This document shows positions 1-6,137 of a stretch of 7,072 nucleotides of DNA, piece by piece. The notes under the pieces were generated by a model, which was not told the DNA's origin, did not search any database, and saw nothing but the letters and a program-made list of their open reading frames with translations. This DNA comes from Acetobacteraceae bacterium. Its GTDB lineage: Bacteria; Pseudomonadota; Alphaproteobacteria; Acetobacterales; Acetobacteraceae. The translations under genes were made by a program, and so were the position numbers. The stretch covers positions 1 through 7,072 of the forward strand of contig JASHVB010000119.1 in NCBI GenBank assembly GCA_030039695.1, written 5' to 3'. How positions within the stretch are numbered: position 1 is the first letter of the stretch; each line of letters opens with the position of its first letter.

Positions 1-313
1 TCTGTTCCAGGCTCTCACGCGCCCTGAGAACGTCGAGCGTGGCGAATTGCCGTGCCGCCCAAGTGGGCTGCAGGAAACCGGGCCGGTGAGCGACCATAAA
101 ACCAATCCGCCGGGTCGCGACGGCGGCTTGCGATGCCACCAGGACAGCGTCCGGATCATGCGAATGGTGGGCGACCAGGATACGGTCGAACCCGGCCGCG
201 TCATGCGCCTGGGCTGCCCGCACAAGGTAGGCTGGGTCGATGACCGGACCAGTTGGCGGCCGGATCTCCGATCTGTCCCGGGTCGCGATCATCCCGATGA
301 AGTCGACGCTCAT
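1..313 (-). CDS. SsuD-like LLM-class FMN-dependent monooxygenase, N-terminal part (runs off window)
   Basis: The minus strand is open from an ATG at 313-311 to the window edge, giving 104 codons of a longer gene (SsuD-family proteins are about 360-390 aa). The protein begins MSVDFIGMIATRD. It has the start of a luciferase-like TIM barrel: a strand-helix pair ending GFDRILVAHH (41-50), then LVASQAAVATRRIGFMVAHRP (58-78) and AARQFATLD (86-94). These resemble the first third of SsuD, the FMNH2-dependent alkanesulfonate monooxygenase that releases sulfite from sulfonates in the cytoplasm. After FATLD the family normally reads roughly xFSGGR; here the frame reads VLRARESLEQ, while the +1 frame gives FSGRV, so a frameshift or break is possible. 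No strong Shine-Dalgarno is visible. It lies 130 nt downstream of the DszC-like gene, on the same strand. Family assignment is good; the exact substrate is unknown. Confidence 0.75.
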   Translation of the reverse strand, partial: MSVDFIGMIATRDRSEIRPPTGPVIDPAYLVRAAQAHDAAGFDRILVAHHSHDPDAVLVASQAAVATRRIGFMVAHRPGFLQPTWAARQFATLDVLRARESLEQ

Positions 314-328
314 GTTTAGTTCCGCGCA

Positions 329-356
329 ACGAGAGGGTTGTATGATCCACTCTCGT
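329..356. repeat. perfect 7-bp inverted repeat overlapping the candidate promoter (possible operator)
   Basis: ACGAGAG (329-335) and CTCTCGT (350-356) are perfect complements separated by 14 nt. The dyad brackets the proposed -10 element and reaches into the spacer of the promoter for the minus-strand gene starting at 313. That is where a repressor site would be expected. It could instead form a hairpin at the start of the mRNA leader. No regulator family can be named from it. Confidence 0.4.
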
Positions 357-370
357 GTAAAGTAAGTCAA
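342..370 (-). promoter_or_regulatory. candidate sigma70 promoter for the SsuD-like gene
   Basis: On the minus strand, TTGACT (370-365; 5 of 6 consensus matches) and GATCAT (347-342; 4 of 6) are separated by 17 nt. Initiation would fall near 335, about 20 nt before the ATG at 313. This would let the left-edge gene be transcribed separately from the DszC-like gene upstream of it. The prediction rests on sequence match only. Confidence 0.4.
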
Positions 371-398
371 TACATCCAGCGTTAGAAAAGCGTATGAT

Positions 399-437
399 CG
401 ACCCTAGCCAGCCCTGGATTTTGGCTATCCTGGGTCG
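399..437 (-). terminator. weak terminator-like dyad after the DszC-like gene
   Basis: CGACCCTAGCCA (399-410) can pair with TGGCTA (422-427) plus GGGTCG (432-437), leaving a 4-nt bulge and an 11-nt loop. It lies 7 nt beyond the stop codon of the minus-strand monooxygenase at 444. No clear U-run follows in the minus direction (the next bases read ATCATACGCTTTT), so it may be an inefficient terminator or simply a chance dyad. Confidence 0.25.
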
Positions 438-443
438 GCTTGT

Positions 444-1670
444 TCAGAAAAAGCCGCTGAGAGGAAGCTGTGCGCCATTGATCTCGTAATCACCAATCGC
501 CCGGGATTTGTATACGCCGGGATTGTGTGATGCCAGGGTGCGAGCGTTTCGCCAATGGCGGTCCAGGTTATAGACCTGCTTTGTCGCCGACGCGCCTCCA
601 ACGTCCAGAAGCAGTCCGGCTGCGCGTATCGCCAGTTCGTCGACCACCACCTTCGCCTTGGAGGCCTGCAACGACGCTTCGTGAGCAGGCTCTAGATCGG
701 GCTCGGCGCGATCTCGCACCACGTCGAGGCGGTCCAGCGCCTCGGCCGCAGCCAGCACCGATGCCGCCGCGGCAAAGGCGTAGCTGGCAATCTGTCCAAC
801 CGTCTGTTGCAGCAGCGGATCTTGGGCCGGAAGTGCGGTCGGTGCGTGTTGGAATGAGCGCTGACGTCGGCGAACCAACGCACTCGCGTCACGCAGAATA
901 GCGCGTAGGATACCCGCGTTGATCGCCGTCAGGACCAACTGCGGGACCGTCCCGGTATAAGGCTGGCCGTAGAACGCACCTTCGGTATCGAACACGACCT
1001 CATCGGGCTCAATCCATATATCTCGTAGGGTTGTCGTCCCGCTGCCGGTCAGGCGCTGGCCAAACCCATCCCAATCATCCACCAATTCCAGCCCTTCGCG
1101 GCCGGTCGGCACGATGGCAGTGACGAGTTGATCGTCTGGGGCTTTCGCTCGCACCAGGACGTAATCGGCAAACAGACTGCCTGTACTATAGTACTTGGTT
1201 CCGTTCAGGCGGTAGCCCCGGGTCGTCGGCGTCAAGGTCGTATTCACCTCCAGGCCGCCGACCTGCCGAGTTTCCAGCTCACCGTGGGCCAAGCCGAAAA
1301 TGGCACCATTCAGTACGGCATAGAGCCACTTGGCGTGCTTGCCGCTGGGGTTGTTGCGTATGAAACGCTCTACAAAGGAGTAATGGTTGCGCAGGATATG
1401 GGCGACGTTGGCATCTGCGTCTCCGAGCCGGATGATCACGTCGAACAATTGCCGGTTGGTGAAGCCCGGTCCGCCATCCGCCGGCCGTATGCGGAGCGCC
1501 CCGAGGCGGGCGTGCTTTATCAGCTCAATCGCCTCATAGGGCAGGCTGCGCCGTTGCTCCCGGTCGCTTGCCCCCGCTTCAATGGTTGCGAGTAGACGAT
1601 TGATTTCGTTGTCATCGAAGGCGTCGAAAGCGGCGGCTTGGCTTGAGGCTATTGCTGCGACCTGGTTCAT
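444..1670 (-). CDS. DszC/SfnB-like flavin-dependent monooxygenase (acyl-CoA dehydrogenase fold)
   Basis: The protein is 408 aa from ATG 1670, a normal length for the DszC/SfnB group. These enzymes have the acyl-CoA dehydrogenase fold but use reduced flavin and O2 to oxygenate S or N atoms, as in DszC (dibenzothiophene to sulfone) and SfnB-type sulfur-acquisition enzymes. The N-terminal helical domain runs to about 120. The beta-domain carries NGTKYYSTG (156-164). The C-terminal helical domain ends with YNLDRHWRNARTLASHNP (367-384), typical of the group. His96, Ser162 and His382 sit close to the DszC positions His92, Ser163 and His391. The catalytic Glu region of true acyl-CoA dehydrogenases is not evident. 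The start was chosen because AGGGA lies 8 nt before the ATG at 1670; an in-frame GTG at 1745 would add 25 residues but has no ribosome site. The gene is divergent from the LLM-transporter operon. The substrate is inferred, not shown. Confidence 0.85.
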   Translation of the reverse strand: MNQVAAIASSQAAAFDAFDDNEINRLLATIEAGASDREQRRSLPYEAIELIKHARLGALRIRPADGGPGFTNRQLFDVIIRLGDADANVAHILRNHYSFVERFIRNNPSGKHAKWLYAVLNGAIFGLAHGELETRQVGGLEVNTTLTPTTRGYRLNGTKYYSTGSLFADYVLVRAKAPDDQLVTAIVPTGREGLELVDDWDGFGQRLTGSGTTTLRDIWIEPDEVVFDTEGAFYGQPYTGTVPQLVLTAINAGILRAILRDASALVRRRQRSFQHAPTALPAQDPLLQQTVGQIASYAFAAAASVLAAAEALDRLDVVRDRAEPDLEPAHEASLQASKAKVVVDELAIRAAGLLLDVGGASATKQVYNLDRHWRNARTLASHNPGVYKSRAIGDYEINGAQLPLSGFF

Positions 1671-1751
1671 CCCGTGCGTCCCTGAGTTGGTGGTTATGCG
1701 AGCGCAGGCCACGCGGACTGCCCCTGGCGCGATTGACAGCGGCACGGCACG

Positions 1752-1787
1752 CTTATAGAGCGTTGATTAGGAAAGACACTATGTCAA
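1752..1787 (-). promoter_or_regulatory. candidate promoter elements for the DszC-like gene
   Basis: On the minus strand a TATAAG (1757-1752; 5 of 6 matches to a -10) lies about 80 nt upstream of the ATG at 1670. The best-spaced -35 for it is only GTGTCT (1779-1774; 3 of 6, 16-nt spacer). A perfect TTGACA lies further up at 1787-1782, but 24 nt from the TATAAG, too far for a standard sigma70 promoter. A weak -35 below two upstream dyads would fit an activator-dependent promoter. Initiation near 1745 would exclude the upstream GTG start. Confidence 0.25.
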
Positions 1788-1796
1788 GGCGTAAAG

Positions 1797-1816
1797 ATCT
1801 GCCGCGTGAGGCAGAT
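1797..1816. repeat. perfect 7-bp inverted repeat (possible operator)
   Basis: ATCTGCC (1797-1803) and GGCAGAT (1810-1816) are perfect complements with a 6-nt spacer. The compact dyad sits in the divergent regulatory region, just upstream (in the minus direction) of the candidate promoter elements of the DszC-like gene. This is a typical place for a transcription-factor site. No specific regulator can be assigned. Confidence 0.4.
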
Positions 1817-1819
1817 TCC

Positions 1820-1847
1820 AGCGTACCGTTGTCGCCCCTGGTACGCT
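1820..1847. repeat. perfect 8-bp inverted repeat (possible operator)
   Basis: AGCGTACC (1820-1827) and GGTACGCT (1840-1847) are perfect complements with a 12-nt spacer, so half-site centres are 20 nt apart, about two helical turns. It begins only 3 nt after the neighbouring dyad at 1797-1816. The spacing suits a dimeric DNA-binding protein on one face of the helix. It may serve either or both of the divergent units. Confidence 0.4.
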
Positions 1848-2098
1848 CATGCATGACATTCTGCTGAAGCCGACAGCAATCGAGAGCGAGTTCACACATC
1901 ACGATCTCGTGCGCTCATATGCCGGGTCAGCGCAGTACAGAGCTGGTTCTTCAACCCATGATCTGCCCAATCACCTGCCATTAGCGTGGATCCAGGAAGG
2001 CACTTGCCACACACGTCAATATGGCAGATGGTGGCGGGACTGGTGATTGTGACCGCGCCTGCCACGAGCCACGGCGCCGCAAAGACGGACGGACACCA

Positions 2099-3268
2099 AT
2101 GACGGCTCCGAATGCTTCCATCCCCGTCGCTGCCAGCCCAAGAGACTTTCCTGACAGCCCCCTGTCGCGGGCGCTACGTCAGCCGCTGATGTTGGGCCTC
2201 TTTTTGCCCATCCAGGCCGGCGGCTGGAGTGCATCCCGTCTGCCCCGTACCACGGACTGGACATTCGACTACAACGCCGAGCTGGTACGGTGCGCGGAGG
2301 AACTCGGGTTCGATCTGGTCTTCGCGCTGTCGCAATGGCTGCCCAAGGGCGGTTATGGTGGGGTGTTGAACGGCCAGGCATTGGACAGTTTCATGTCTCT
2401 CGGCGCTATGGCCGCTATCACTCATCGTATCATACTCATATCCACTGTGCACGTGTTGTATGGTCCCTGGCATCCGTTGCACTTTGCCAAGTTCGGCGCG
2501 ACCCTTGACCATATCTCGAAAGGCCGTTGGGGCGTGAACATCGTCACCGGCCATCGCGCGGTTGAACATGAAATGTTCGGCTGGACACGAATCGAGCATG
2601 ACCACCGTTATCAGCTCAGCGCAGAATTCCTTGACGTAGTACAGCGCCTATGGTCGGAGACAGAGAACTTCTCGTACGAAGGCGAGCGTTGGCGCCTGCA
2701 GAATGCTTTCGTGACACCGAAACCACGGTTCGGCCGCCCGATTATCGTGAATGCCACAGGATCGGACGCCGGCATCGCATTCGCTGCGCGCTATTCTGAT
2801 ATCGTGTTCATGACCAGCCCGACTGGATCGGCGATCGAGAGCGCACTGGAGTCGCTTCCCGCGCATGTCGACCGCATCAAACGGGAGGCACAGGCACATG
2901 GCCGAGAAATTCGAACGCTGATCAATCCCATGGTGGTCTGTCGGGAAACCGAGCAACAGGCGTGGGAGTATTATCGGGCGATTGTCGACAACGCCGATTC
3001 AGAGTCCGCACCGCAGGGGTTCGGCCGCTTCGATAGCGACGCTCATGCCTGGCGCGGACGGGTTGCGCACGATATTCCGCAGCAGCGTGCGCTGGGGGGC
3101 AACATCCAGATCATCGGCGCGCCGGAGCAAGTCGTGGATTACATTGTCCGTCTGAAGGCGGCCGGGATAGATGGCATCCAGCTCAGCTTTTATGACTTCA
3201 AACCGGACCTGGCCTTGTTCGGTGAACGCGTCCTGCCGCTGTTGCGGCAGGCCGACCTACGGCTCTAG
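2099..3268 (+). CDS. LLM-class flavin-dependent monooxygenase, RutA/SfnG-type
   Basis: The protein is 389 aa, slightly longer than RutA or SfnG (about 360-380), with an extra N-terminal 30 residues. It is a luciferase-like TIM-barrel oxygenase that uses FMNH2 from a partner reductase, in the cytoplasm. Visible family motifs: LGLFLPIQAGGW (32-43), CAEELGFDLVFALSQW (65-80), ATLDHISKGRWGVNIVTG (134-151), EHDHRY (166-171), GSDAGIAFAARYSD (221-234) and LSFYDF near the C-terminus (362-367). These match the branch holding RutA (pyrimidine ring opening), SfnG (dimethylsulfone cleavage) and related enzymes; NtaA/DszA-type proteins usually have WN(V/I)VTS instead of VNIVTG. The start at 2099 has only a weak GGAC upstream; ATG 2021 would add 26 unlikely residues, and ATG 2189 would give a RutA-sized protein. 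It is the first gene of the transporter run, 4 nt before the first permease. Substrate unknown; sulfone cleavage is a plausible inference. Confidence 0.85.
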   Translation: MTAPNASIPVAASPRDFPDSPLSRALRQPLMLGLFLPIQAGGWSASRLPRTTDWTFDYNAELVRCAEELGFDLVFALSQWLPKGGYGGVLNGQALDSFMSLGAMAAITHRIILISTVHVLYGPWHPLHFAKFGATLDHISKGRWGVNIVTGHRAVEHEMFGWTRIEHDHRYQLSAEFLDVVQRLWSETENFSYEGERWRLQNAFVTPKPRFGRPIIVNATGSDAGIAFAARYSDIVFMTSPTGSAIESALESLPAHVDRIKREAQAHGREIRTLINPMVVCRETEQQAWEYYRAIVDNADSESAPQGFGRFDSDAHAWRGRVAHDIPQQRALGGNIQIIGAPEQVVDYIVRLKAAGIDGIQLSFYDFKPDLALFGERVLPLLRQADLRL

Positions 3269-3272
3269 CACG

Positions 3273-4271
3273 ATGGCGTCCCGATTGGCGGGGTTTCGTC
3301 GCATCCTCCCGACACTGCGACGCACGGGTTGGCAGGCAGTACCAACCATCATCGCCGTCGTAGTAATCGACTTCTTCCTGTTGCGCCTTTGCCCGGGCGA
3401 CGCAGCCGATGCACTCGCGGCCGAATCCGGCTCCGCGACAGCCGAAACGATGACCGCGTTACGCGCGCAATTTGGCCTGGACCAGCCGCTCTTGCGGCAG
3501 TTTGGCGTCTATGTGGAGCATCTACTGCACTTCAGCTTTGGGTTCTCGCCACTGTACGGCATGCCGGTGGCCCAGCTGATCGGGCAAAGGCTGCCCAGCT
3601 CTCTGCTGTTGATGGCCACGGCGATGTGCCTGGCCTTGCTGCTTGGGATAGCGGCCGGTGTTGTGATGGCTGCGTTCGCTGGCCGAGCGATCGACCGAAT
3701 CCTTTCGGTCCTAACGATCCTGCTCTATTCGATTCCCGGCTTCTGGATTGGCTTGATGCTGATCGTACTGTTCTCCGTGCGACTCGGCTGGCTGCCAAGC
3801 GGCGGTGACGAGACCATCGGCGCTGCTTTGACCGGATTGCCATTGCTGCTCGACCGCGCCCGCCACCTGGTGCTGCCCGCTGTCTCGCTGGCCCTGTTTT
3901 TCCTCGCGATCTACGCGCGCCTGGTGCGCGCAGCGATGCTTGAGGTGCGGGACCAGGACTTTGTTCGTACTGCCATCGCCAAGGGGCTAAGCCCGCGGGT
4001 CGTCACGCTGCGCCACATGCTTCGGAACGCCCTGCTGCCGCTGACAACAGTTGCCGGCATGCATGTCGGTGCCATCCTCGGCGGCACCGTCGTGGTGGAA
4101 ACAGTGTTCAGTTGGCCTGGCCTCGGGCGTCTCGCCTTCGAAGCGGTGTTGCGTCGCGATTTCGCCGTGCTGTTGGGTATCCTGCTGATCTCCTCTGTGA
4201 TTGTCATCGTGGCGAACGCCTTCGTCGATGTGTTGCAGGCGTGGCTCGACCCACGCGTCGAGCTTCGCTGA
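3273..4271 (+). CDS. DppB/OppB-like ABC transporter permease
   Basis: This 332-aa inner-membrane permease belongs to the dipeptide/oligopeptide/nickel importer family, and its length is normal for DppB. Hydrophobic segments lie near 24-39, 110-134, 143-169, 198-217, 256-280 and 297-322, giving six helices. The family's large periplasmic loop (about 50-108) contains LRAQFGLDQPLLRQF. The cytoplasmic EAA coupling loop reads AIAKGLSPRVVTLRHMLRN (234-252) and contacts an ATPase. VVVETVFSWPGLGRL (273-287) and the terminal AWLDPRVELR are family hallmarks. The ATG at 3273 was preferred over an upstream in-frame ATG at 3171, which lies deep inside the monooxygenase gene. It starts 4 nt after that gene's stop and ends 1 nt before the next permease, implying one transcript. 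Its partner is the DppC-like protein. Substrate specificity is not readable, since it depends on the absent binding protein. Confidence 0.93.
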   Translation: MASRLAGFRRILPTLRRTGWQAVPTIIAVVVIDFFLLRLCPGDAADALAAESGSATAETMTALRAQFGLDQPLLRQFGVYVEHLLHFSFGFSPLYGMPVAQLIGQRLPSSLLLMATAMCLALLLGIAAGVVMAAFAGRAIDRILSVLTILLYSIPGFWIGLMLIVLFSVRLGWLPSGGDETIGAALTGLPLLLDRARHLVLPAVSLALFFLAIYARLVRAAMLEVRDQDFVRTAIAKGLSPRVVTLRHMLRNALLPLTTVAGMHVGAILGGTVVVETVFSWPGLGRLAFEAVLRRDFAVLLGILLISSVIVIVANAFVDVLQAWLDPRVELR

Positions 4272-4272
4272 T

Positions 4273-5115
4273 ATGTCCATTCGCCGTTCCCCCATGGCGC
4301 TTCTTCTCCGCAATCCCACCGGGATCGCCGGCTTGCTGATCCTGGTGGTCGTTTTGGCGTCAGCATTGCTTGCCCCGGTCCTGTTCCCGGACGACCCGCT
4401 CGATATGGTGACACGGCCCTTCGTCTGGCCGATGACCAACTGGAATTACCCGTTTGGTTCAGATTCCTTGGGACGTGACATGCTGGCCGGGGTCGCGTAC
4501 GGCGCCCGGGTCTCGATGCTGGTCGGGGTCAGCTCTACTATCATCGGTTTGGCAATCGGCGTTCTGATTGGCAGCAGCGCCGGTTATTTTGGCGGACGTC
4601 TAGAGGATGTCCTGATGCGGGTTACGGAGATATTTCAGACGTTTCCACCTTTCCTATTGGTGATTGTGCTGGTTGCGATCGTGCAGCCTTCCGTTGCCAG
4701 CATCACGCTAGCAATCGGCATTGTCTCGTGGCCGACAATTGCACGTTTGGTAAGGGCAGAATTCCGCTCCTTGCGAGGGCGCGACTTCGTATTGGCTGCC
4801 GAAGGCCTCGGCTGCAGCAATGTTAGGATTGTCTTCCGCGAAATCCTTCCCAATGCCATGGCGCCGGTAATCGTCACAGCGTCGGTTCTCGTCGCGACAG
4901 CGATGTTAATGGAGTCAGCTCTGTCCTTTCTTGGCCTTGGCGATCCTAACCTGGTGAGCTGGGGCAGCATGATTGGCGAAGGCCGTGATCAGTTGAGTAC
5001 GGCCTGGTATATGGTCGCGATCCCGGGAACCGCGCTGATGCTTTCCGTCTTGGCGCTCAACCTGGTGGGCGATGCACTGAACGATGCCCTCAACCCGCGA
5101 GCGAGAGGCCGATGA
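4273..5115 (+). CDS. DppC/OppC-like ABC transporter permease
   Basis: The second permease is 280 aa, within the usual DppC range. A short cytoplasmic N-terminus with RNPTGIAG (13-20) leads into helix 1 (about 18-38). The family signature YPFGSDSLGRDML (59-71) lies in the following loop. Further hydrophobic segments are near 79-104, 124-138, 142-158, 196-222 and 247-268. The EAA loop is AAEGLGCSNVRIVFREILPN (175-194), and SFLGLG (218-223) and GDALNDALNPR (266-276) are also typical. The ATG at 4273 follows the DppB-like stop after one base. An in-frame ATG at 4201 would overlap that gene and add residues unlike the family. The stop overlaps the next gene's start in an ATGA arrangement, so expression is probably coupled. 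It forms the membrane channel with the DppB-like subunit. Confidence 0.93.
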   Translation: MSIRRSPMALLLRNPTGIAGLLILVVVLASALLAPVLFPDDPLDMVTRPFVWPMTNWNYPFGSDSLGRDMLAGVAYGARVSMLVGVSSTIIGLAIGVLIGSSAGYFGGRLEDVLMRVTEIFQTFPPFLLVIVLVAIVQPSVASITLAIGIVSWPTIARLVRAEFRSLRGRDFVLAAEGLGCSNVRIVFREILPNAMAPVIVTASVLVATAMLMESALSFLGLGDPNLVSWGSMIGEGRDQLSTAWYMVAIPGTALMLSVLALNLVGDALNDALNPRARGR

Positions 5116-6137
5116 TGCCGCTGGATCTCGCCCATACCGCGAGACCGCCATTGCTCCGTGTAGAGGGGCTAGAAGTCCGGTTCGGCGACGTGGTTGCGGT
5201 GCAGGGGTTGGATCTGACCATAAACCACGGAGAGACCCTCGCGCTGGTGGGCGAATCAGGCTGCGGCAAATCAGCGACAGCACTATCGGTGTTGCGGTTG
5301 CTGCCGCCGGCCGGCCGCATCACAGCCGGAACGGTATCGTTCGAAGGACAGGACGTGGTGGGACTGTCGCCGACGGCCATCCGTCGGCTGCGCGGCGGCG
5401 CCATTTCCATGATCTTTCAGGAACCGATGACCTCACTCAATCCAGTCCTGAAGATCGGGCAGCAGATAACGGAGCCGCTGCGCCAGCATGAGGGCTTGTC
5501 CGCTCGCGCAGCGCGCAAGCGTGCAATCGACCTGTTGGACCTGGTGCGGATCCCCAATCCCGCACAGCGAATCGATGACTTTCCTCACAGCCTGTCGGGG
5601 GGCATGCGACAACGGGTCATGATCGCGATTGCAGTCGCGTGTCGCCCCCGGCTGCTGATTGCCGATGAACCCACCACTGCACTGGACGTCACAATTCAAG
5701 CCCAGGTACTGGAGCTTCTCGATCGCTTGCGCCGCGAACTCGCCATGGGCCTCCTGCTGATAACCCACGATCTGGGCATCGTCGCCGATTGGGCAGACCG
5801 AGCCGTGGTGATGTACGCCGGCAGAAAATGCGAAGAAGCCACGGTCGAGCGATTGTTCCGTACACCGATGCATCCTTACACGCGCGGGCTGATCGCCTGC
5901 ACACCAAGGCTCGGAGACAACCTGCATTTTCGTGATGGGCGGCTGCCGGAAATTCCCGGTAGCGTCGTATCGGCCCTGGCGGTTTCAGGGTGTCCGTTCG
6001 CGCCGCGCTGTTCCTCGTCGCGCACGGCCTGCTGGGACCAGCGGCCCGAGCCGCTGGCTGTTGATCGAGCAGGACATCTACTCGCCTGCCCCGTTCATGC
6101 ACCGGTTGCGGCAGAAAATGCCCTTGCTCTCGGTTGA
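5112..6137 (+). CDS. DppD/OppD-like ABC transporter ATP-binding protein
   Basis: This 341-aa cytoplasmic ATPase energises the importer and is of normal length for DppD. Motifs in order: Walker A GESGCGKS (47-54), Q-loop Gln103 in [11 protein letters not shown], signature LSGGMRQR (161-168), Walker B LLIADEP (181-187) and H-loop His219 in [14 protein letters not shown]. The C-terminal oligopeptide/dipeptide-transporter extension begins near HPYTRGL (254-260) and holds Cys294, Cys300, Cys307 and Cys326, the cysteine cluster that binds an iron-sulfur centre in some family members. GAGAGG lies just before the start; the ATGs at 5112 and 5115 are both usable, the second having the better spacing (6 nt). 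It overlaps the DppC-like stop by 4 nt and the following ATPase start by 20 nt. All ATPase motifs are intact. Confidence 0.93.
   Translation: MMPLDLAHTARPPLLRVEGLEVRFGDVVAVQGLDLTINHGETLALVGESGCGKSATALSVLRLLPPAGRITAGTVSFEGQDVVGLSPTAIRRLRGGAISMIFQEPMTSLNPVLKIGQQITEPLRQHEGLSARAARKRAIDLLDLVRIPNPAQRIDDFPHSLSGGMRQRVMIAIAVACRPRLLIADEPTTALDVTIQAQVLELLDRLRRELAMGLLLITHDLGIVADWADRAVVMYAGRKCEEATVERLFRTPMHPYTRGLIACTPRLGDNLHFRDGRLPEIPGSVVSALAVSGCPFAPRCSSSRTACWDQRPEPLAVDRAGHLLACPVHAPVAAENALALG

Larger units (their letters stand above)
1671..2098. promoter_or_regulatory. divergent intergenic region between the two monooxygenase units
   Basis: These 428 nt separate the minus-strand DszC-like start (1670) from the plus-strand LLM start (2099), so both promoters should lie here. 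The region contains two perfect inverted repeats (1797-1816 and 1820-1847), listed separately, and minor dyads such as CACGA/TCGTG (1900-1911). Short open frames exist on the plus strand (for example 1849-2046), but they show no recognisable protein, no good ribosome site and no family-like motif. No convincing plus-strand sigma70 promoter was found. No clean sigma54 GG-N10-GC site was found either. Confidence 0.5.

Noticed and set aside
47..319. Plus-strand 90-aa open frame at the left edge
   Set aside because: It lies opposite the SsuD-like coding frame, whose minus-strand translation matches a known family. The plus-strand product has no family features.
1671..1745. GTG-initiated 25-residue N-terminal extension of the DszC-like protein
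   Set aside because: No ribosome site precedes the GTG, the extension looks unlike the family, and the ATG at 1670 has a well-spaced AGGGA. A candidate transcription start also falls near 1745.
1989..2040. Possible sigma54 (-24/-12) promoter upstream of the LLM gene
   Set aside because: TGGCAG at 2022-2027 resembles the -24 half, and SfnR-type control would suit the hypothesis. However, the GC of the -12 element is off by one base and the TTGCW match is absent.
1849..2046. 65-aa plus-strand open frame in the divergent region
   Set aside because: No recognisable motif, no convincing ribosome site, and it spans a likely regulatory region. It is probably a chance frame in high-GC DNA.
5819..6121. 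13-base match CGGCAGAAAATGC near 5819 and near 6110
   Set aside because: One copy is inside the first ATPase gene and the other is at the second ATPase start. There is no extension or mobile-element structure, so it is probably coincidence.
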